DNA of 64,000 nucleotides from Rhynchopus sp. YZ270_cl-10 (GCA_964035575.1 OZ037873.1:682001-746000); one strand, 5' to 3'. Counted from the stretch's first letter, positions 1-10,650 are shown. Translations and numbers: made by a program. The notes: a model not told the origin generated them from the sequence alone.

Positions 1-409
1 ACGAAGAGGGGGCTTTTACCCGAGAGGGAAGTAATCAGGTAGATGCACAAAATATAAAAGGATGCCATAATGCCATGCACCCTTTTCTCATTTCATTCTC
101 TGTGTACTCTACAGTCAAAAAGTGTCACTTTGTCGTTCCCTCACCCCCCTTCTTGTAGTTGTTTGATGCGTTGACGCTTCCACACACACTAAAAAATCAC
201 CTGTTGGGTGGTGGTGTTGCGGAGCACGGTTGGGTGAGTGAACGACGTGACACTTTCCGCTCACAAAGTAGTGTGCGTAAAAAAAAATATGTTCGGGCGT
301 CCCAAAAAAAAAAGGTGCCAACTCTCCAAAAATTTGCCAAACTTATTTGGACTCCAATTTTGTTTTTTAGTACTGTATATTTGATGCACACCATACCACC
401 ACCACACAG

Positions 410-1151
410 CACCCACAAGAATCCGTGGAGGTCTCCGTATCTTACAAACCACGCCACCACAAGGACGGTGACAAGGAAAACCCTGCAGACCTCATTGACG
501 AGCACTTCCAGGTCCATGTATGCAAACCCCTACCCCCTGATATTTTCTTTTTATAGTGACGAAACGTTGCAGGCTGACACTACGAAAACACAGCTTCAAA
601 AATGACAGTGGAGATTGCACAACTGTGGCAGCACAACCCGAGGCAACTACACTACTCCAACAGTTTATCAAAATTAATTAAATGTGCTCATTTTGCCATC
701 CCTCCCCCTCTCCCCTCCCTACCAGGCCAAAATCGCATCACTCTCGGACGAGAAAAGCTATGAGGAAGTGTTCAAACGTGACGACGGGGCTGCACCGCGT
801 GCAAAGTACAGAATTCGGTGTGTGTTTGCACCGGTTACGAATATGACACCGGCAGGGAGTTTATCGCGTTCGCCGCATCGAGAGTATAGCCCTGGGGTTT
901 TGGTTCCCGAACGTCTACAACAGCTTCGTGACGAACGTACCAGTCTGGAACATACGCTCGATGCGCTCCACCGAGAAGTTGTGCGTGCCAAGACCGAGGA
1001 GTCACGACTCCGGAGTGACGTCGGAAGCATCACCGCCCCCACCCTGCCTCTCGACATCCCCGTCCCGCTCGCCACCCTCATTGTGCTCCTCGGTCTCTTC
1101 CTTGCTCGGGTGGTGCTTCATATGGCCGAAGAGCTGCAAGGGTTTTGTTAG
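410..1151 (+). CDS. VAP-like MSP-domain tail-anchored protein, 3' part
   Basis: Two exons are visible, 410-517 and 726-1151, joined in phase 0 across a GTATGC...CCAG intron. Upstream exons are not resolved. The first exon (HPQESVEVSVSYKP) reads like the last strands of a major sperm protein domain. The second exon finishes it (KYRIRCVF), then gives a charged coiled coil (PERLQQLRDERTSLEHTL and onward) and a C-terminal hydrophobic helix (VPLATLIVLLGLFLARVVL) followed by a short tail. MSP domain, coiled coil and tail anchor are the order of VAP proteins, which sit in the ER membrane and tether it to other membranes by binding FFAT-motif partners. The FFAT-binding face cannot be checked because the N-terminal half is missing. 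The intron carries a dispersed repeat at 609-680. Confidence 0.62.
609..680 (+). repeat. Intronic repeat family F, copy 1
   Basis: Starts GAGATTGCACAACTG, continues with GAGGCAACTACACTACTCCAAC and ends with a TTTATCAAAA-like A/T-rich tail (pieces shortened). It lies in the VAP-like gene intron, 45 bases before the acceptor. Related copies are at 5308, 56499 and 60831, all on the + strand. Confidence 0.7.
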
Positions 1152-1566
1152 AAAAATAACTAGAATTTTTTGGGGTGGGTAGAGAAAAGGATGCCTTGGG
1201 GGTTCTGTGGTGAGAATGTGCCAATGCAAAGTCTTGTTAAAAGAGGACACCCAGAACCGAGTGGAAGCGGCAAGTCACATTTTTTTTTTTGGGGGCTGGA
1301 TTGTTAAGAATGAAGGTGAAATCCAGCTTCCCCTAACCCTCTGCATAAAGGTTCCTCTGCTGTCCAGGGGTGGAGGGGTATGGGGCTTTATTTTTTTATT
1401 TTTTTGTCCGAAAATGAATTTTAGTTCGTTTACAAGTTTTGACAAAACCGGGTTTTGTTTTGTTTTTTTTCCTTCAAAAAATTAGGGTTTAGATTTTCCC
1501 TTCCCACACCCCCCCCCCCCCCCCAATCCCAGTCGAAACGATGCCGTGATTTTCATAGTAGCCAAA

Positions 1567-1610
1567 GATGTGTACACGAGAGACATTCATCTTTTATAAA
1601 ATTGTTTTTC
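1567..1610 (+). repeat. Tail-hairpin repeat family B, copy
   Basis: GATGTGTACACGAGAGACATTCATC-like core (shown shortened) followed by an A/T- and T-rich tail. Family B consensus is a TGTGC / GCACA stem around an ACGAGAG loop, then TTCATCTTAC and a T-rich tail. Confidence 0.6.
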
Positions 1611-1857
1611 TTTCTGAACCCCCCACCCCCTGAGAAGAAGAACAATGAAAAAAAAAAAACTCCCCCAAAAAAGTTTTTAAGCACCGAGGGGCTAAGGATC
1701 GTCTTACCTTTCTTCTGTTCGAAGGATAATGACATAACCCCCCTTTTTTAGAGCACAAAAGCAAAATTAACAAAAAAAAAAAAACTTTATAAAAAAAACA
1801 ACTCATTCTGATGGAGACGTTATGCACGTTTTTTTTTCAACTTCTCCTTTTTTATTA

Positions 1858-1980
1858 GATGCAAACCACGAAATGGATTGTAGGACTGCATGGTTGGATG
1901 TCCACCCCGGTACAGCCCGGTCATTGTACCAAGGTACACTGTTCACGAGAGGGCTTTTGTATTTCAATTCTACTTTTTTA
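1858..1980 (+). repeat. Tail-hairpin repeat family D, long copy
   Basis: About 120 bases, from GATGCAAACCACGAAATG through GTCCACCCCGGTACAGC to CAAGGTACACTGTTCACGAG and a T-rich tail. Matching long copies are at 34313, 38781 (5' shortened) and 43551. Its end resembles family A: CAAGGT, then ACGAGAG, then a T-rich tail. Confidence 0.75.
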
Positions 1981-2039
1981 AAAATCTGCCTAGGCAACCA
2001 AGATCGCAGCAACTACAATTCACGATTTTCTCTCTACTT

Positions 2040-2109
2040 CTGGTGGCTGAAGGGAGGGGTGTTTCGCACTTCTTGCGCCCTTTGTGCACCCCTTCATTCA
2101 GCCACACCA
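2040..2109. repeat. Hairpin element family H
   Basis: Inverted ends TGGTGGCTGAA and TTCAGCCACACCA enclose about 45 bases with GTGCGAA-like inverted words. Similar hairpins occur at 12500-12577 and inside the element at 6673-6861. Confidence 0.6.
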
Positions 2110-2538
2110 TTTTCTCTTTCTTTTAAGTACAAAAACATGTCTCTGGACAAAACAAAACAAAACATAACAACAAAATCGCCATAAGTATCCCGAACGAATC
2201 GAACCAGTTAACCATTTTTAACAGCTCAAAGGGGGGAACAAAAGCAAAAAAATATATTTTAAAAAAGACACATGCGAAACTGCAAAAAAAAAGCACAGAT
2301 TTCCCCCCCCCCTCCTTTTTACATTACATACCTCCAGAATTCAAGCGATTATCGAAAAACCCCTACTGCACAACTGAGTGATCTATGAACGGGATGAGAT
2401 TTGTTTTGGTCTCAGTAGTGTTTCCGATGCTCTAACAGCTTTGTTGTATCTCAAGGAGACGATCATAGATCACCCAACAACACCCCTCGTCGTTGCAGAG
2501 GGACCAAATAAAGTAGCAAAAACAAAAAAACAAAAACA

Positions 2539-2590
2539 TAGTGGAGCACACTCTAGGGTGGCTACACTAATACAACCAAGTTTTCAAAAA
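2539..2590 (+). repeat. Dispersed repeat family E, copy
   Basis: Core CTACACTAATACAACCAAG then TTTTCAAAA and an A-rich tail. Other copies are at 20265, 28394, 56354 and 60609, all on the + strand and flanked by A-rich sequence. Confidence 0.75.
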
Positions 2591-2699
2591 ACAAAAACAA
2601 AACAAAACAAACTTTCAAACCCCCATCATTGCAGAGGGACCCAAACGAAGGGGAGGGGGGTGGTGTGAACCCTTTCCGCTTCTTCCCACACATTGCATC

Positions 2700-4179
2700 A
2701 TGGCTCCGGTGTTGCGGATGCCGAAGTACCTGCACCTTACAGCAGGTTCAAGCTTTGCCTCTCTGCTGGGAATGTGCGCCTGGTACTCAAGTATGTAATA
2801 CACTTCCCTACCCAGTTTCGCTGTATGATAGCTGAATGCATAATACAAACCATAGGCATAATCAACTCTCTCGTTTTCCCGTTTTCTTGATAGGGATCCT
2901 GTAGTATTTTTTTTGATTTCATATTCAGATATTTCTCCCTTACTCCACTTACCCCTCTGCACAGGCGACGCAGACCCGTCCCTGAGCGACCTCCACATTG
3001 ACGAGCGTGAAGGGAAGATCGTTGTGCCAGTGTGGCTGACAAGCGACTTCCACTGTCCATGGACGCTCATCGCACGCATGAGTCTAGAAGAGGCAGCAAA
3101 GCGCTACCCGAACGTCGTGCTGGACATCCGATGGAACCCGACGTTTGTCAACTCAACACTGCCTATGGTGGGGTCCATGGATTTTTTGCAGTGGGAACAG
3201 AAGTATTTCTCCGAGCCTGACGCACATCGCGCGCAACTGGAGCGCAATCTGCAAGCGGAACGCGGCAAGCTATTTGGCCTGAACATCAACCCCGACAAGA
3301 CGGGTGTGCGCATCAGCCAGACAACAAACGCACACCGTGTCATGTACCAGACGTACAAACAGAAGGGAAACGCTGCGCAAGACAAGCTCGCCATCCTGCT
3401 CTACAAAGCCTACCAAGAAGACGGCAAGGACATCGGCTCCCCGTGGGTCCTCGCCGAGATTGCGCAGCACATTGGACTAGCCAAGGAGGATGTCGTCCAG
3501 TACCTTCACACTGAAATGGACAGAGCGCTTGTCACAAAGGTATGGCATTTCTTTTTCTCGAAAAAGACTCCGTTTTCCTTCCCCCCTGGTTAACCATCTT
3601 TTGTTTTGTTTTTTCATACACTCAATTTTTGGGGAATTTAAAGTGCACACTTACACTTCAACGAACTCTCTGGGGAAAATGGGTCTTTTCGTAGATGCCA
3701 ACTATACTCATTCAACTTTTCATCACAAAACCCGAACCACGCAAATACTGGGTAATATTTCTCTCTTAGTAAGTTATTCCCACCCGACCGCTTTTCAACA
3801 CAAACACAACAGTACGCACTGCGATCCCGGCATGATTATGGAAACATACAGGCAGTGCCACAGATGAACTTCAAGGGGAAGTACTACCCTGTCAAGGGGA
3901 CACAGCACCCGGATGTATATGCTGAGGTATGCGAAACGCTGCAGGCAAGTGGACAAATATCGCGCGAGGAATTTGATTAAATATACATGAAATATGCACA
4001 GCAAAACTTCGTTCCGCTCTTAGGAAATACCTACATTTGCAACTGCTTTCGAACACAACAAAGCTTATCACCATCATCACCATTATCACCATTATCATCA
4101 TCATCACCAGGTCCTGCGCCGATATGACGAATACCTCCGAGAACAGCTGTACCTCCGAGGGCTGGCGGTGAAAATGTAG
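2700..4179 (+). CDS. DsbA/FrnE-like thioredoxin-fold oxidoreductase, four exons
   Basis: Exons 2700-2790, 2965-3539, 3813-3926 and 4111-4179 join in frame across GTATG...AG introns. The donor at 2791 restores Y-S-S-D-A-D exactly. The roughly 315-residue product starts MAPVLRMPKYLHL, a plausible mitochondrial or secretory leader. The core then opens with VPVWLTSDFHCPWTLIARM, like the first strand and CPxx site of FrnE, HCCA isomerase and GST-kappa proteins (DxxCPW). The site has one cysteine, CPWT, so a two-cysteine disulfide exchange looks unlikely. The C-terminal VPQMNFKGKYYPVKGTQHP matches the family's cis-proline strand and substrate pocket. Exon 4 (VLRRYDEYLREQLYLRGLAVKM) extends the last helix. 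Without it, exon 3 would read through to a stop at 3978-3980, a weaker fit. The exact substrate is unknown. Confidence 0.72.
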
Positions 4180-4227
4180 GTCATAGGCAAAGACTGTCTG
4201 AATGGCAGCTTCACTGCCGCAGTATAT

Positions 4228-4493
4228 CAGGCTATTTCCTAAATCCCGGAAACCCGTATTTTCCCCCCAAAAACGTGTGCCAAAATTTTCAGGGGAAAGG
4301 GGAAAATCCCAAAACGGCACTACTCAGGGTGCATTTCCGAGCCAAACGCAACGCGTGGTGGAGTCACTTTGCAAAAATGGCCTTTTTGGGTGGTTCAATT
4401 TCGCCAATTGCCTCTTCACCTACATGGCCTAAATGGCCAAAAAAAAAAAAAAAAAATGACGTTGTTATAAAACCCATGTTAGGAAATAGCCTG
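4228..4493. mobile_element. Inverted-repeat element (MITE-like), 266 bp
   Basis: The ends are perfect 15-base inverted repeats, CAGGCTATTTCCTAA and TTAGGAAATAGCCTG. The inside is non-coding and has an A run. No convincing target-site duplication was seen, so the superfamily is open. It lies about 50 bases after the DsbA-like gene. Confidence 0.6.
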
Positions 4494-4749
4494 AGATGAG
4501 CAAAAAAGAAAGTTTCAGCCGTCCTGCCAACAACCACGAATCTCCCTACCGACCTGCATCTGCATCCTAGCCTCTCTTCCTTCATTGTGTGTGTGTGTGT
4601 CTATGCCAAGCACAGCCCCCCTCTCTCCCATATCCTAGAGAGAAGGGCAGCTCCCCCCCTCCCCACCTGCCACACCGATTTCCCTTGAGGGGGAAAAAAA
4701 ACCCAAAAAAAAAAAAAAAAACAACAACGAAACATAATTTGGAAGAATA

Positions 4750-4818
4750 AAACTCCCCTATTTTCCTCCCAAGCCTTTTCCCCCTCCTCACCCCTTCCCC
4801 CTCAATTCCCCGATACAG
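4750..4818 (+). promoter_or_regulatory. Putative splice (trans-splice) acceptor before PX gene
   Basis: A C/T-rich tract ends in CGATACAG at 4818, 22 bases before the PX gene start codon. Pyrimidine tract, AG, then a very short leader is what spliced-leader addition or a 5'-UTR intron would leave. Confidence 0.4.
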
Positions 4819-4840
4819 AAACGAAACCATTGGTACAAAA

Positions 4841-6390
4841 ATGGACGTAAATATACATACACATGCAAACCAGAAGGATGCTAAAGTGGCGTCAGAGGCT
4901 GCGGCTGCGTCCCCTACACGGTCTGCGTCGTCTCACGCGTCGCAGGGCTTTGAGACAACACACAGCTCTTCAGCCTCAGCGTGTTCGTCTGCGACTGTGT
5001 CGTCGTCGATCCCTCTTAGCAGTTCTGCATCGGATGTGGCGATGCCTGAGGATCTGGTCTTCATGCCCAGCACGCCTACACGTGAACGCAGTGTGGGAGT
5101 GGAGGTGGAACATCCAGAAGACATGGGCACCCCTGCGCTCGCGTCGACGTTCTCGTCCTGTTCTTCGCTCTCCCCTACCCAGCCCTTCTTCGACCACGTA
5201 AACGCGCCGATGTCGCCAATCCACAACCCCTCCTCACCAACCTGCTGCATGTTCATCAAAAGCGCCACAATCAGTACACGAAGCAAACATAGGTATGGTT
5301 GTTAAGATGGAGATTGCACAACTGGTGGCAACCGGGAGGGAACTGCACTACAATTTTATCAAAGACGAATTTTTGTATCCTATTTTTAGACATTAAATTC
5401 TCACAAAAAAAAATAGGTCGACTGAAAAGCTTACCGAAAACGATGCGCAGGTGTTCACAGTGTACAGAATTAAAATCCTCCCTCGGGACGGTGATGCGTG
5501 GTACGTCGAGCGCCGGTACACCGACTTTGTGGAGCTGAAGCGGCGGGTGCGGCAGTCGTGCCCGCTGACGGCGAAGTTCCCTGGGCGTCTGCTGAAGGAG
5601 ACGGACAAGGGGATGCAGGAGCGCGAGCGGCTGCTGAACCGGTTTCTGGCGATTGCGATTGCGGCAGTGCCGCAGTACCCGATGATCCGGTACTGCCTGG
5701 GGTCGTTCTTGAAGTGCACGTGGGCGGCAAAGTGGCAGCCGCATTCGTTGATGCCAAAGATTGTGTCCACCACAATGGCGCTTATCAGCAAAGAGTGCCA
5801 GGACCGTGGCTCCATCTGCATCAAGCAACACTTTGCCGCCCAAGAGCTCCGCCGCGTGCACTCCTCCCTCCGCTGGAAGCACCACGACACCGAGCTCCAG
5901 AAGTCCGTCTTCTCCCTCCCCTGGGTCACCACCTCCATTGTAGGCCGCAAGGAGGGCTCCGGCAACCCAACGCAGTTCGAAATCCTCGTCACCGCGGAAA
6001 ACGGCAATGAATGGCTCGCACAGAGACGTTACAGTGATTTTGTCGTGGTATGTTACGAATATTTTGTCATTCCGTGAAATTCTTTGGAAAAAACGGCATG
6101 CAAAAAGGGATATAAAATAGATTTTTGTCATTCCTAATTTCAAAAAAATACCGTTGCTTTTGATATCTCCCAACACCCAACAGCTTCGTGAGTATGTGAA
6201 GGGGTTCAACAAAGAGCTTGGGGACGAACCGTTTCCTGCGAAAACGCTGTTCCGTTGTGTGAACTCAGACCTGACCGCACGGCAGACAGGGCTCGACACC
6301 TTCCTGGCGCGAAGTGTGGACAAGGCACGTTCCTCTGAACACATGCGTCGGCTTCTCTCCGTCTTTCTCTGTCTACCTATACAATCATAG
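4841..6390 (+). CDS. Double PX-domain protein, three exons
   Basis: Exons 4841-5292, 5417-6047 and 6184-6390 join in frame to give 429 residues. Residues 1-150 are Ser/Ala/Pro-rich and probably disordered. A first PX domain follows at about 160-265 (VFTVYRIKIL, then WYVERRYTDFVELKRR and PGRLLKE), and a second at about 315-415 (FEILVTAENGNEWLAQRRYSDF, shown shortened, then LREYVKGF). The RRYxDF motif of both holds the arginine that binds phosphoinositide 3-phosphate in PX domains, so the protein probably sits on endosomal membranes. Two tandem PX domains are uncommon. The second PX is split by intron 2 right after the RRYSDFVV strand. Intron 1 (124 bp) is half filled by a family F repeat. No BAR domain is visible, so this is not a standard sorting nexin. 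Confidence 0.8.
5308..5366 (+). repeat. Intronic repeat family F, copy 2
   Basis: GAGATTGCACAACTGGTGGC, then GGAACTGCACTACA and TTTTATCAAAGACG. It takes up about half of the 124-bp first intron of the PX gene and starts 16 bases after the donor. Confidence 0.7.
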
Positions 6391-6672
6391 CGTAACCACA
6401 GCAATTCTTTTCATTGTTGAGGCTAATCTGCATCTATACCTTTGGAATTCATTATCCCCTTTTCGTGGTTTGCATAAGGGTGGTTTTGTTGATGCAACAA
6501 AACAAAATAAGCGTGCAAAATATGTGTAGTGTAGTGGCTTCTCTGACTGTCTCTTTGAACAAAAAAGTTAAGAACAATAATTTTTGTTTCGTTCTGTAGT
6601 GCTTCGTTATAGGGGTGTGGGGGGAAGGGTGGTGGTGGTGGTGGTGGTGGAAGAAAAATAAACTCTGTCAAG

Positions 6673-6861
6673 GTGTACACGACGGTGAAGTAAATAACGT
6701 TGTAGTGTTACTTTTGTGGTTTTCACCGTTGGCTTACAACGGTGAAATCCCAAAGTAATTCCACACCGGTGTGGCTGAAGGGGGGTGATTCACACTTTTC
6801 CCGTACTTTCCCCCCCATTCAGCCACTCCAGTCAAGGTATTTACTTCACCGTCGTGCACAC
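6673..6861. mobile_element. Inverted-repeat element family G with nested hairpin H
   Basis: The ends carry ACGACGGTGAAGTAAATA and its exact complement TATTTACTTCACCGTCGT; similarity extends a few bases further out. A second inverted pair (TTTCACCGTTG / CAACGGTGAAA) lies just inside the left end. The right half contains a family H hairpin (about 6768-6829), probably a later insertion. Partial relatives are at 13407-13510 and 29203-29262. Confidence 0.65.
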
Positions 6862-7143
6862 ACCTACCACCGACATAAAGAAGCCAGAATGGCTTCATGA
6901 ATCATTTCACGTTGTTGCGTAGATCATGGCTGCGCACAGCCCAATATTGTATCTTTAAAATCAAACACTGAACCCAACCAAGACAAGGGGGGTTTTCTTC
7001 TGAATACTCGAGTGTGTTCTATTTGCAAAAAGAAATGCGTTTTGTGTGTTACTATTTTTGTCCATCAGTGCTCGCCTCTGAGGGGGGTTTTTTAAAAGGT
7101 GGCAAAAGCCCAAGAGGTGTCTTTCATGAGGTTTTCTTTTGTA

Positions 7144-7190
7144 AGATGTGTATGCACGTAAAGCATATTCTGTCTTTCAACTTTTCTTTT
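7144..7190 (+). repeat. Tail-hairpin repeat family B, diverged copy
   Basis: GATGTGTATGCACGTAAAGC, then ATTCTGTCTTTCAACTTTTC and a T-rich tail. The loop is degraded. Confidence 0.45.
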
Positions 7191-7835
7191 GTTTTGCCCT
7201 TTGCATGAGCTTGACGGAGATGCGTTTTGAGCACGTTTCAACTACTTTTTTTTTTTTTTTTTTTTGCCGTAGGACCCCCCTCCCCAACCCCTCCACCTCG
7301 GAGTGTTAGCACAAAAAGAGTGATGCCCCGTTTTATGGAGGCAGGGGAAAAACCCTGCGTGCAAATCAGGCACTCCGCTAGGTACTAAAGTTCTGTTGAT
7401 TGTCAACAGAACTTTTTGAAAATGGGGAAAAAAAGAAAAAAAAAAAAAGTTCTGCTAAGTGGTTCAGACCCGTTCTACCTGTCAAAAAAGCTCAGGAGAA
7501 GAAGATATGGAGAGGTGAGTGCTCAAACGTCCCAAAAAAGTCAAAATCGGGCGTTGGTAAAAAAAAAAGTTGCGTACCGTGCGCCTGCGGCGCAAGCATG
7601 TACCCCACCTACGTGGACCATCAACAGAATATTTTCAAAATCGGAAATCCTAGCGGAGAGTCTGGTGCAAATTTCAAAAAAAAAAAAGGGTCCGGCTCGA
7701 GGCGTTTCAAGGGTCAGCGCGTTTTATTTAGCATCATCATTTTATGGTTTCTGCCCCACTACCACCACCGCCACGCACAAAAACAAAAAGATAAAAAAAA
7801 CAAAATAAGAGCACAAAAGGGGGGGTTTTTTGGTA

Positions 7836-7884
7836 TGTCCGCCGATGAACAGTGACGTTTGCACTTTCAACTTCTTTTTTTTTC
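7836..7884 (+). repeat. Tail-hairpin repeat family C, copy
   Basis: GTCCGCCGATGAACAGTGAC, then TTTGCACTTTCAACTTC and a T run. Family C consensus has a CGCC / GGCG stem around GATGAACGGTGA, then GCACTTTCAACTTCTCTTTT. Confidence 0.7.
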
Positions 7885-8169
7885 TTTTTTTTCTCTCCGT
7901 TACGTATTCGTTCCTCTCGCTTTTCCTTGTATTGTAATGCCACTGCCCCCAGAAATTTTCATAAAATAATTTCTTCCTCAATCCCACAGACTTCCCCATC
8001 ATAGTTTTTAATCTATCGATTTCCCCCAAAAAAAAAAAAAATCCCCCATGTAGTCTGACCCAAATGCCCTTCTCTCTTATCTGAACTGATCCGTAGTGTG
8101 TCTTGAGAAGGGATTGCCGTTTCTTTTCGCACATCCTTTTGCGGGGGAAACATATTCGTATTTATTTCA

Positions 8170-8233
8170 GTGATTGCGTTCCGCCGATGAACGGTGAGGC
8201 GTTTTTTTGCACTTTCAACTTCTCTTTTTTTTA
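8170..8233 (+). repeat. Tail-hairpin repeat family C, copy
   Basis: A nearly consensus copy: CCGCCGATGAACGGTGAGGC, then TTTTGCACTTTCAACTTCTC and a T run. Confidence 0.75.
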
Positions 8234-8281
8234 GCTGAGCATGGTTCAGGATTTATCGTACCATATCTTTAAGGTGGCGCC

Positions 8282-8326
8282 GATGTGTGTGCACGAGAGA
8301 CACGTTCATCTTACAAAAACTTCAAG
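8282..8326 (+). repeat. Tail-hairpin repeat family B, copy
   Basis: GATGTGTGTGCACGAGAGAC, then ACGTTCATCTTACAAAAACT. The stem TGTGC / (G)ACACG is nearly kept around ACGAGAG. Confidence 0.65.
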
Positions 8327-8460
8327 GGTTCTTTTCGTTTCTGTGGGCTTATGTCAAGTCAACTTCTTTAACCGAATACTGTACGCTGTGGCGAGGAAAA
8401 CTACGTTCCCGGTAACAGGAGCGTGAAAAAAAACCCCTCGATAGCGCTTTTTGTGGAAAC

Positions 8461-8508
8461 GATGTGAATGCACGCGAGGCATTTTTCATCTTTCAACTTT
8501 TCTTTTTC
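8461..8508 (+). repeat. Tail-hairpin repeat family B, copy
   Basis: GATGTGAATGCACGCGAGGC, then TTTTTCATCTTTCAACTTTT. It is 135 bases after the previous family B copy and on the same strand. Confidence 0.55.
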
Positions 8509-8814
8509 CACTTTGCATTTTCCTGACCTATTATATTTTCCTCTTTATTGACTAAAACACGAGGCTGAGATTCATATTTACCAAGGTTGCGTCCAGGTAT
8601 TTGCATGAACCATTTTTTTTTCTTCTTTGAAACACAAAAAGCTGCCCCGAACAGGGGATGTTGTCCACCATGCGAACATCTCGCTTCTCTACGAAGTAGA
8701 AGAAGGGGGGTATTTAGGGTGTGCTGGTTGTCTATAGTATGAGAACAATTCCTGCGCGTCATTTTTTTGTCCGAAGGGTGTGTAGTGCACTTTGAATATG
8801 CCGGTTTTTTTTTG

Positions 8815-8863
8815 AAGGTACACCGTCACGTGAGGGCTTTGTATTTTCAAGTCAATTTTTTTT
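8815..8863 (+). repeat. Tail-hairpin repeat family D, short copy
   Basis: AAGGTACACCGTCACGTGAG, then GGCTTTGTATTTTCAAGTCA and a T run: only the last 50 bases of the longer family D sequence. Confidence 0.6.
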
Positions 8864-9572
8864 GGACAAAAAAAATATGTTGGGTTTATTCATCAGGAGT
8901 ATACAATAGTAATGTGTGAGTTGATGATAATAAAAGAACCCCCTTTCTACAGTGACACCTCAACCGTAATTCCCTTCGCCGTAAAAGTTGGAGAGGTTTA
9001 CGAGAATATTTAGAAAAGAAAATAATGGCTCAGAGTTCGTAATTCTCCTCTCTTGTCATATTCTAAGAATGAAGTGTGTTGTTTCCCCCCCCTTTTTTTT
9101 TCACATTGAGCGCAAGACCCAACCCATGGGTGATTGTCGACTGCAACACAGCAAATGGCGAATGTGTCGACGGATATCAGATCAGATTCACTTTCAGATC
9201 GCAGATGCCCTGAGAATCGAATATTGTTCGACAGTTGTGTGGGAAAATCTGTGTGTGTTTTTTTTTAAAAGACGAGGCGTATTCACCTGAATCTTTTCTT
9301 TATTTTTGTTTTGTATCCTAATTCCAATTAGTGCAGTTCTTATCAATGCAGAAGAGCAGAAGGGAAGGGTTCGAGCGTTTGCATAATGTTCTCGTTTTTT
9401 TTTTGTCTTCCCTTGCTCTCTCTCTCTCTCTCTCTCAACGATTATTCGGGACTGGTTCTGGTTATGTGTATTTTTTTTGTACAACTGTATTCTTTCCAAC
9501 AACGTTTTGTTTAAACGTTTGCTTCTATTCGATGTGTTCAACTTTATTCTAGGTAGCAAGGCCACTGTGTGT

Positions 9573-9750
9573 CAGTGCTGTAAGAATACGTATTCTTACA
9601 CGTATTCTTCGTAAGAATACGTAAGAATACGTAAGAATACGTAAGAATACGTAAGAATACGTATTCTATTATTCTATTATTCTATATTCTTACGTATTCT
9701 TACGTATTCTTACGTATTCTTACGTATTCTTACGTATTCTTACAGCACTG
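9573..9750. mobile_element. hAT-type MITE, 178 bp, with 8-bp target duplication
   Basis: The ends are an 18-base perfect inverted repeat, CAGTGCTGTAAGAATACG and CGTATTCTTACAGCACTG. The 8 bases just outside, CTGTGTGT, are identical on both sides (9565-9572 and 9751-9758). A CAGTG-type end plus an 8-bp duplication is the hAT pattern. The whole inside is GTAAGAATAC repeated in one direction and then in its complement, so the element folds into one long hairpin. No coding capacity. Confidence 0.85.
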
Positions 9751-10371
9751 CTGTGTGTCCTAGCTTTCATCTTACAACCTTTTTCTTCAAATTGGGTACG
9801 CGTTGTCGCGTTATATCCGAATATATCGCCTTCAAAAAAAAAAGGGAAAAACTCATGTTTTCTGTTCTCCTGAATTGAAAATCTATGAATTTTCCTTTAA
9901 AAAAAGGTTTCTCTTCAAAGCGTGAAGTGTATTTTATGTATTTTGTGCTTCTCTGTTGAGAATATTCACATTTTTTTTTGTTCTTTTTATGTTTCAATGT
10001 CTTTCTTAAGGTGCACAAGATATGCAGCATCCTTTTTTTTTTTTTTTTGTTGTAAATTACAATTTGCTGCTCTCGTGATGGTGTGTCTGTTGTGTTGTGC
10101 ACGACACATCTACCTCACACGTTCTCCTTCGCTTCTCCCGCACAAAGCGTTCTTTTTTTCTTGTGTTTTCATCCAGCTGACATTGTACGTGGGTCAGTCG
10201 GAGATGCCTGCTTCACTTTTTTTTTTTCTTATCACCACCTAGCTTCTTATGTTGGTCTCAAAGCGTGTGTACGACTCCAGCCTTCGTGGCAGGAATTTTT
10301 TTTAAACAAAACATGGTGGGGGGTGTGGTGGTTCAACATGTCGCGGGGCATGTAGTGGGTGCGTCTTTCTG

Positions 10372-10436
10372 AGTGCCTTTTTTGCGCCCGCCGATGAACG
10401 GTGAGGTGTTTTGCACTTTCAATTTCTCTTTCTTTC
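10372..10436 (+). repeat. Tail-hairpin repeat family C, copy
   Basis: CCCGCCGATGAACGGTGAGG, then TGTTTTGCACTTTCAATTTC and a T/C tail. Confidence 0.7.
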
Positions 10437-10607
10437 TGTTTCTTATCCACATCAAGATGCCTTTTGTACAAGAGGCTTAGGTATCTTGAGAAGCTTTCTT
10501 TTTTTTAATATTTTGCTACTTTTATCACGACTGTGAACCCTTGCTCTCACACTTCAATCATGCTATACGTCTTGCCCCCCCCACGCACCCTTCTCCTTCT
10601 ATTTTTT

Positions 10608-10650
10608 AGGTCACACCCTGTCAGGGTATTGTATTTCAAATTACATTTTT
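10608..10650 (+). repeat. Tail-hairpin repeat family D-like, diverged
   Basis: Shares TATTGTATTTCAAATTACA plus a T run with the family D end. The loop is not recognisable. Confidence 0.35.

Larger units (their letters stand above)
1152..2699. other. Intergenic stretch between VAP-like and DsbA-like genes
   Basis: No gene seen. It holds homopolymer runs, one copy each of repeat families B, D and E, and a hairpin element at 2040-2109. A short sequence around TTGCAGAGGGACC occurs twice (about 2494 and 2631). Confidence 0.6.

Noticed and set aside
2160-2220. tRNA B-box-like GGTTCGATTC on the minus strand
   Set aside because: The flanking bases do not form a T-arm and no A-box or acceptor stem fits. 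No tRNA, rRNA or snRNA gene was recognised in the window.
3927-3980. DsbA-like gene ending at the stop at 3978-3980
   Set aside because: The GAG/GTATGC donor at 3926 and the exon at 4111 give VLRRYDEYLREQ, a better match to the FrnE C-terminal helix. The shorter form could still exist as an unspliced variant.
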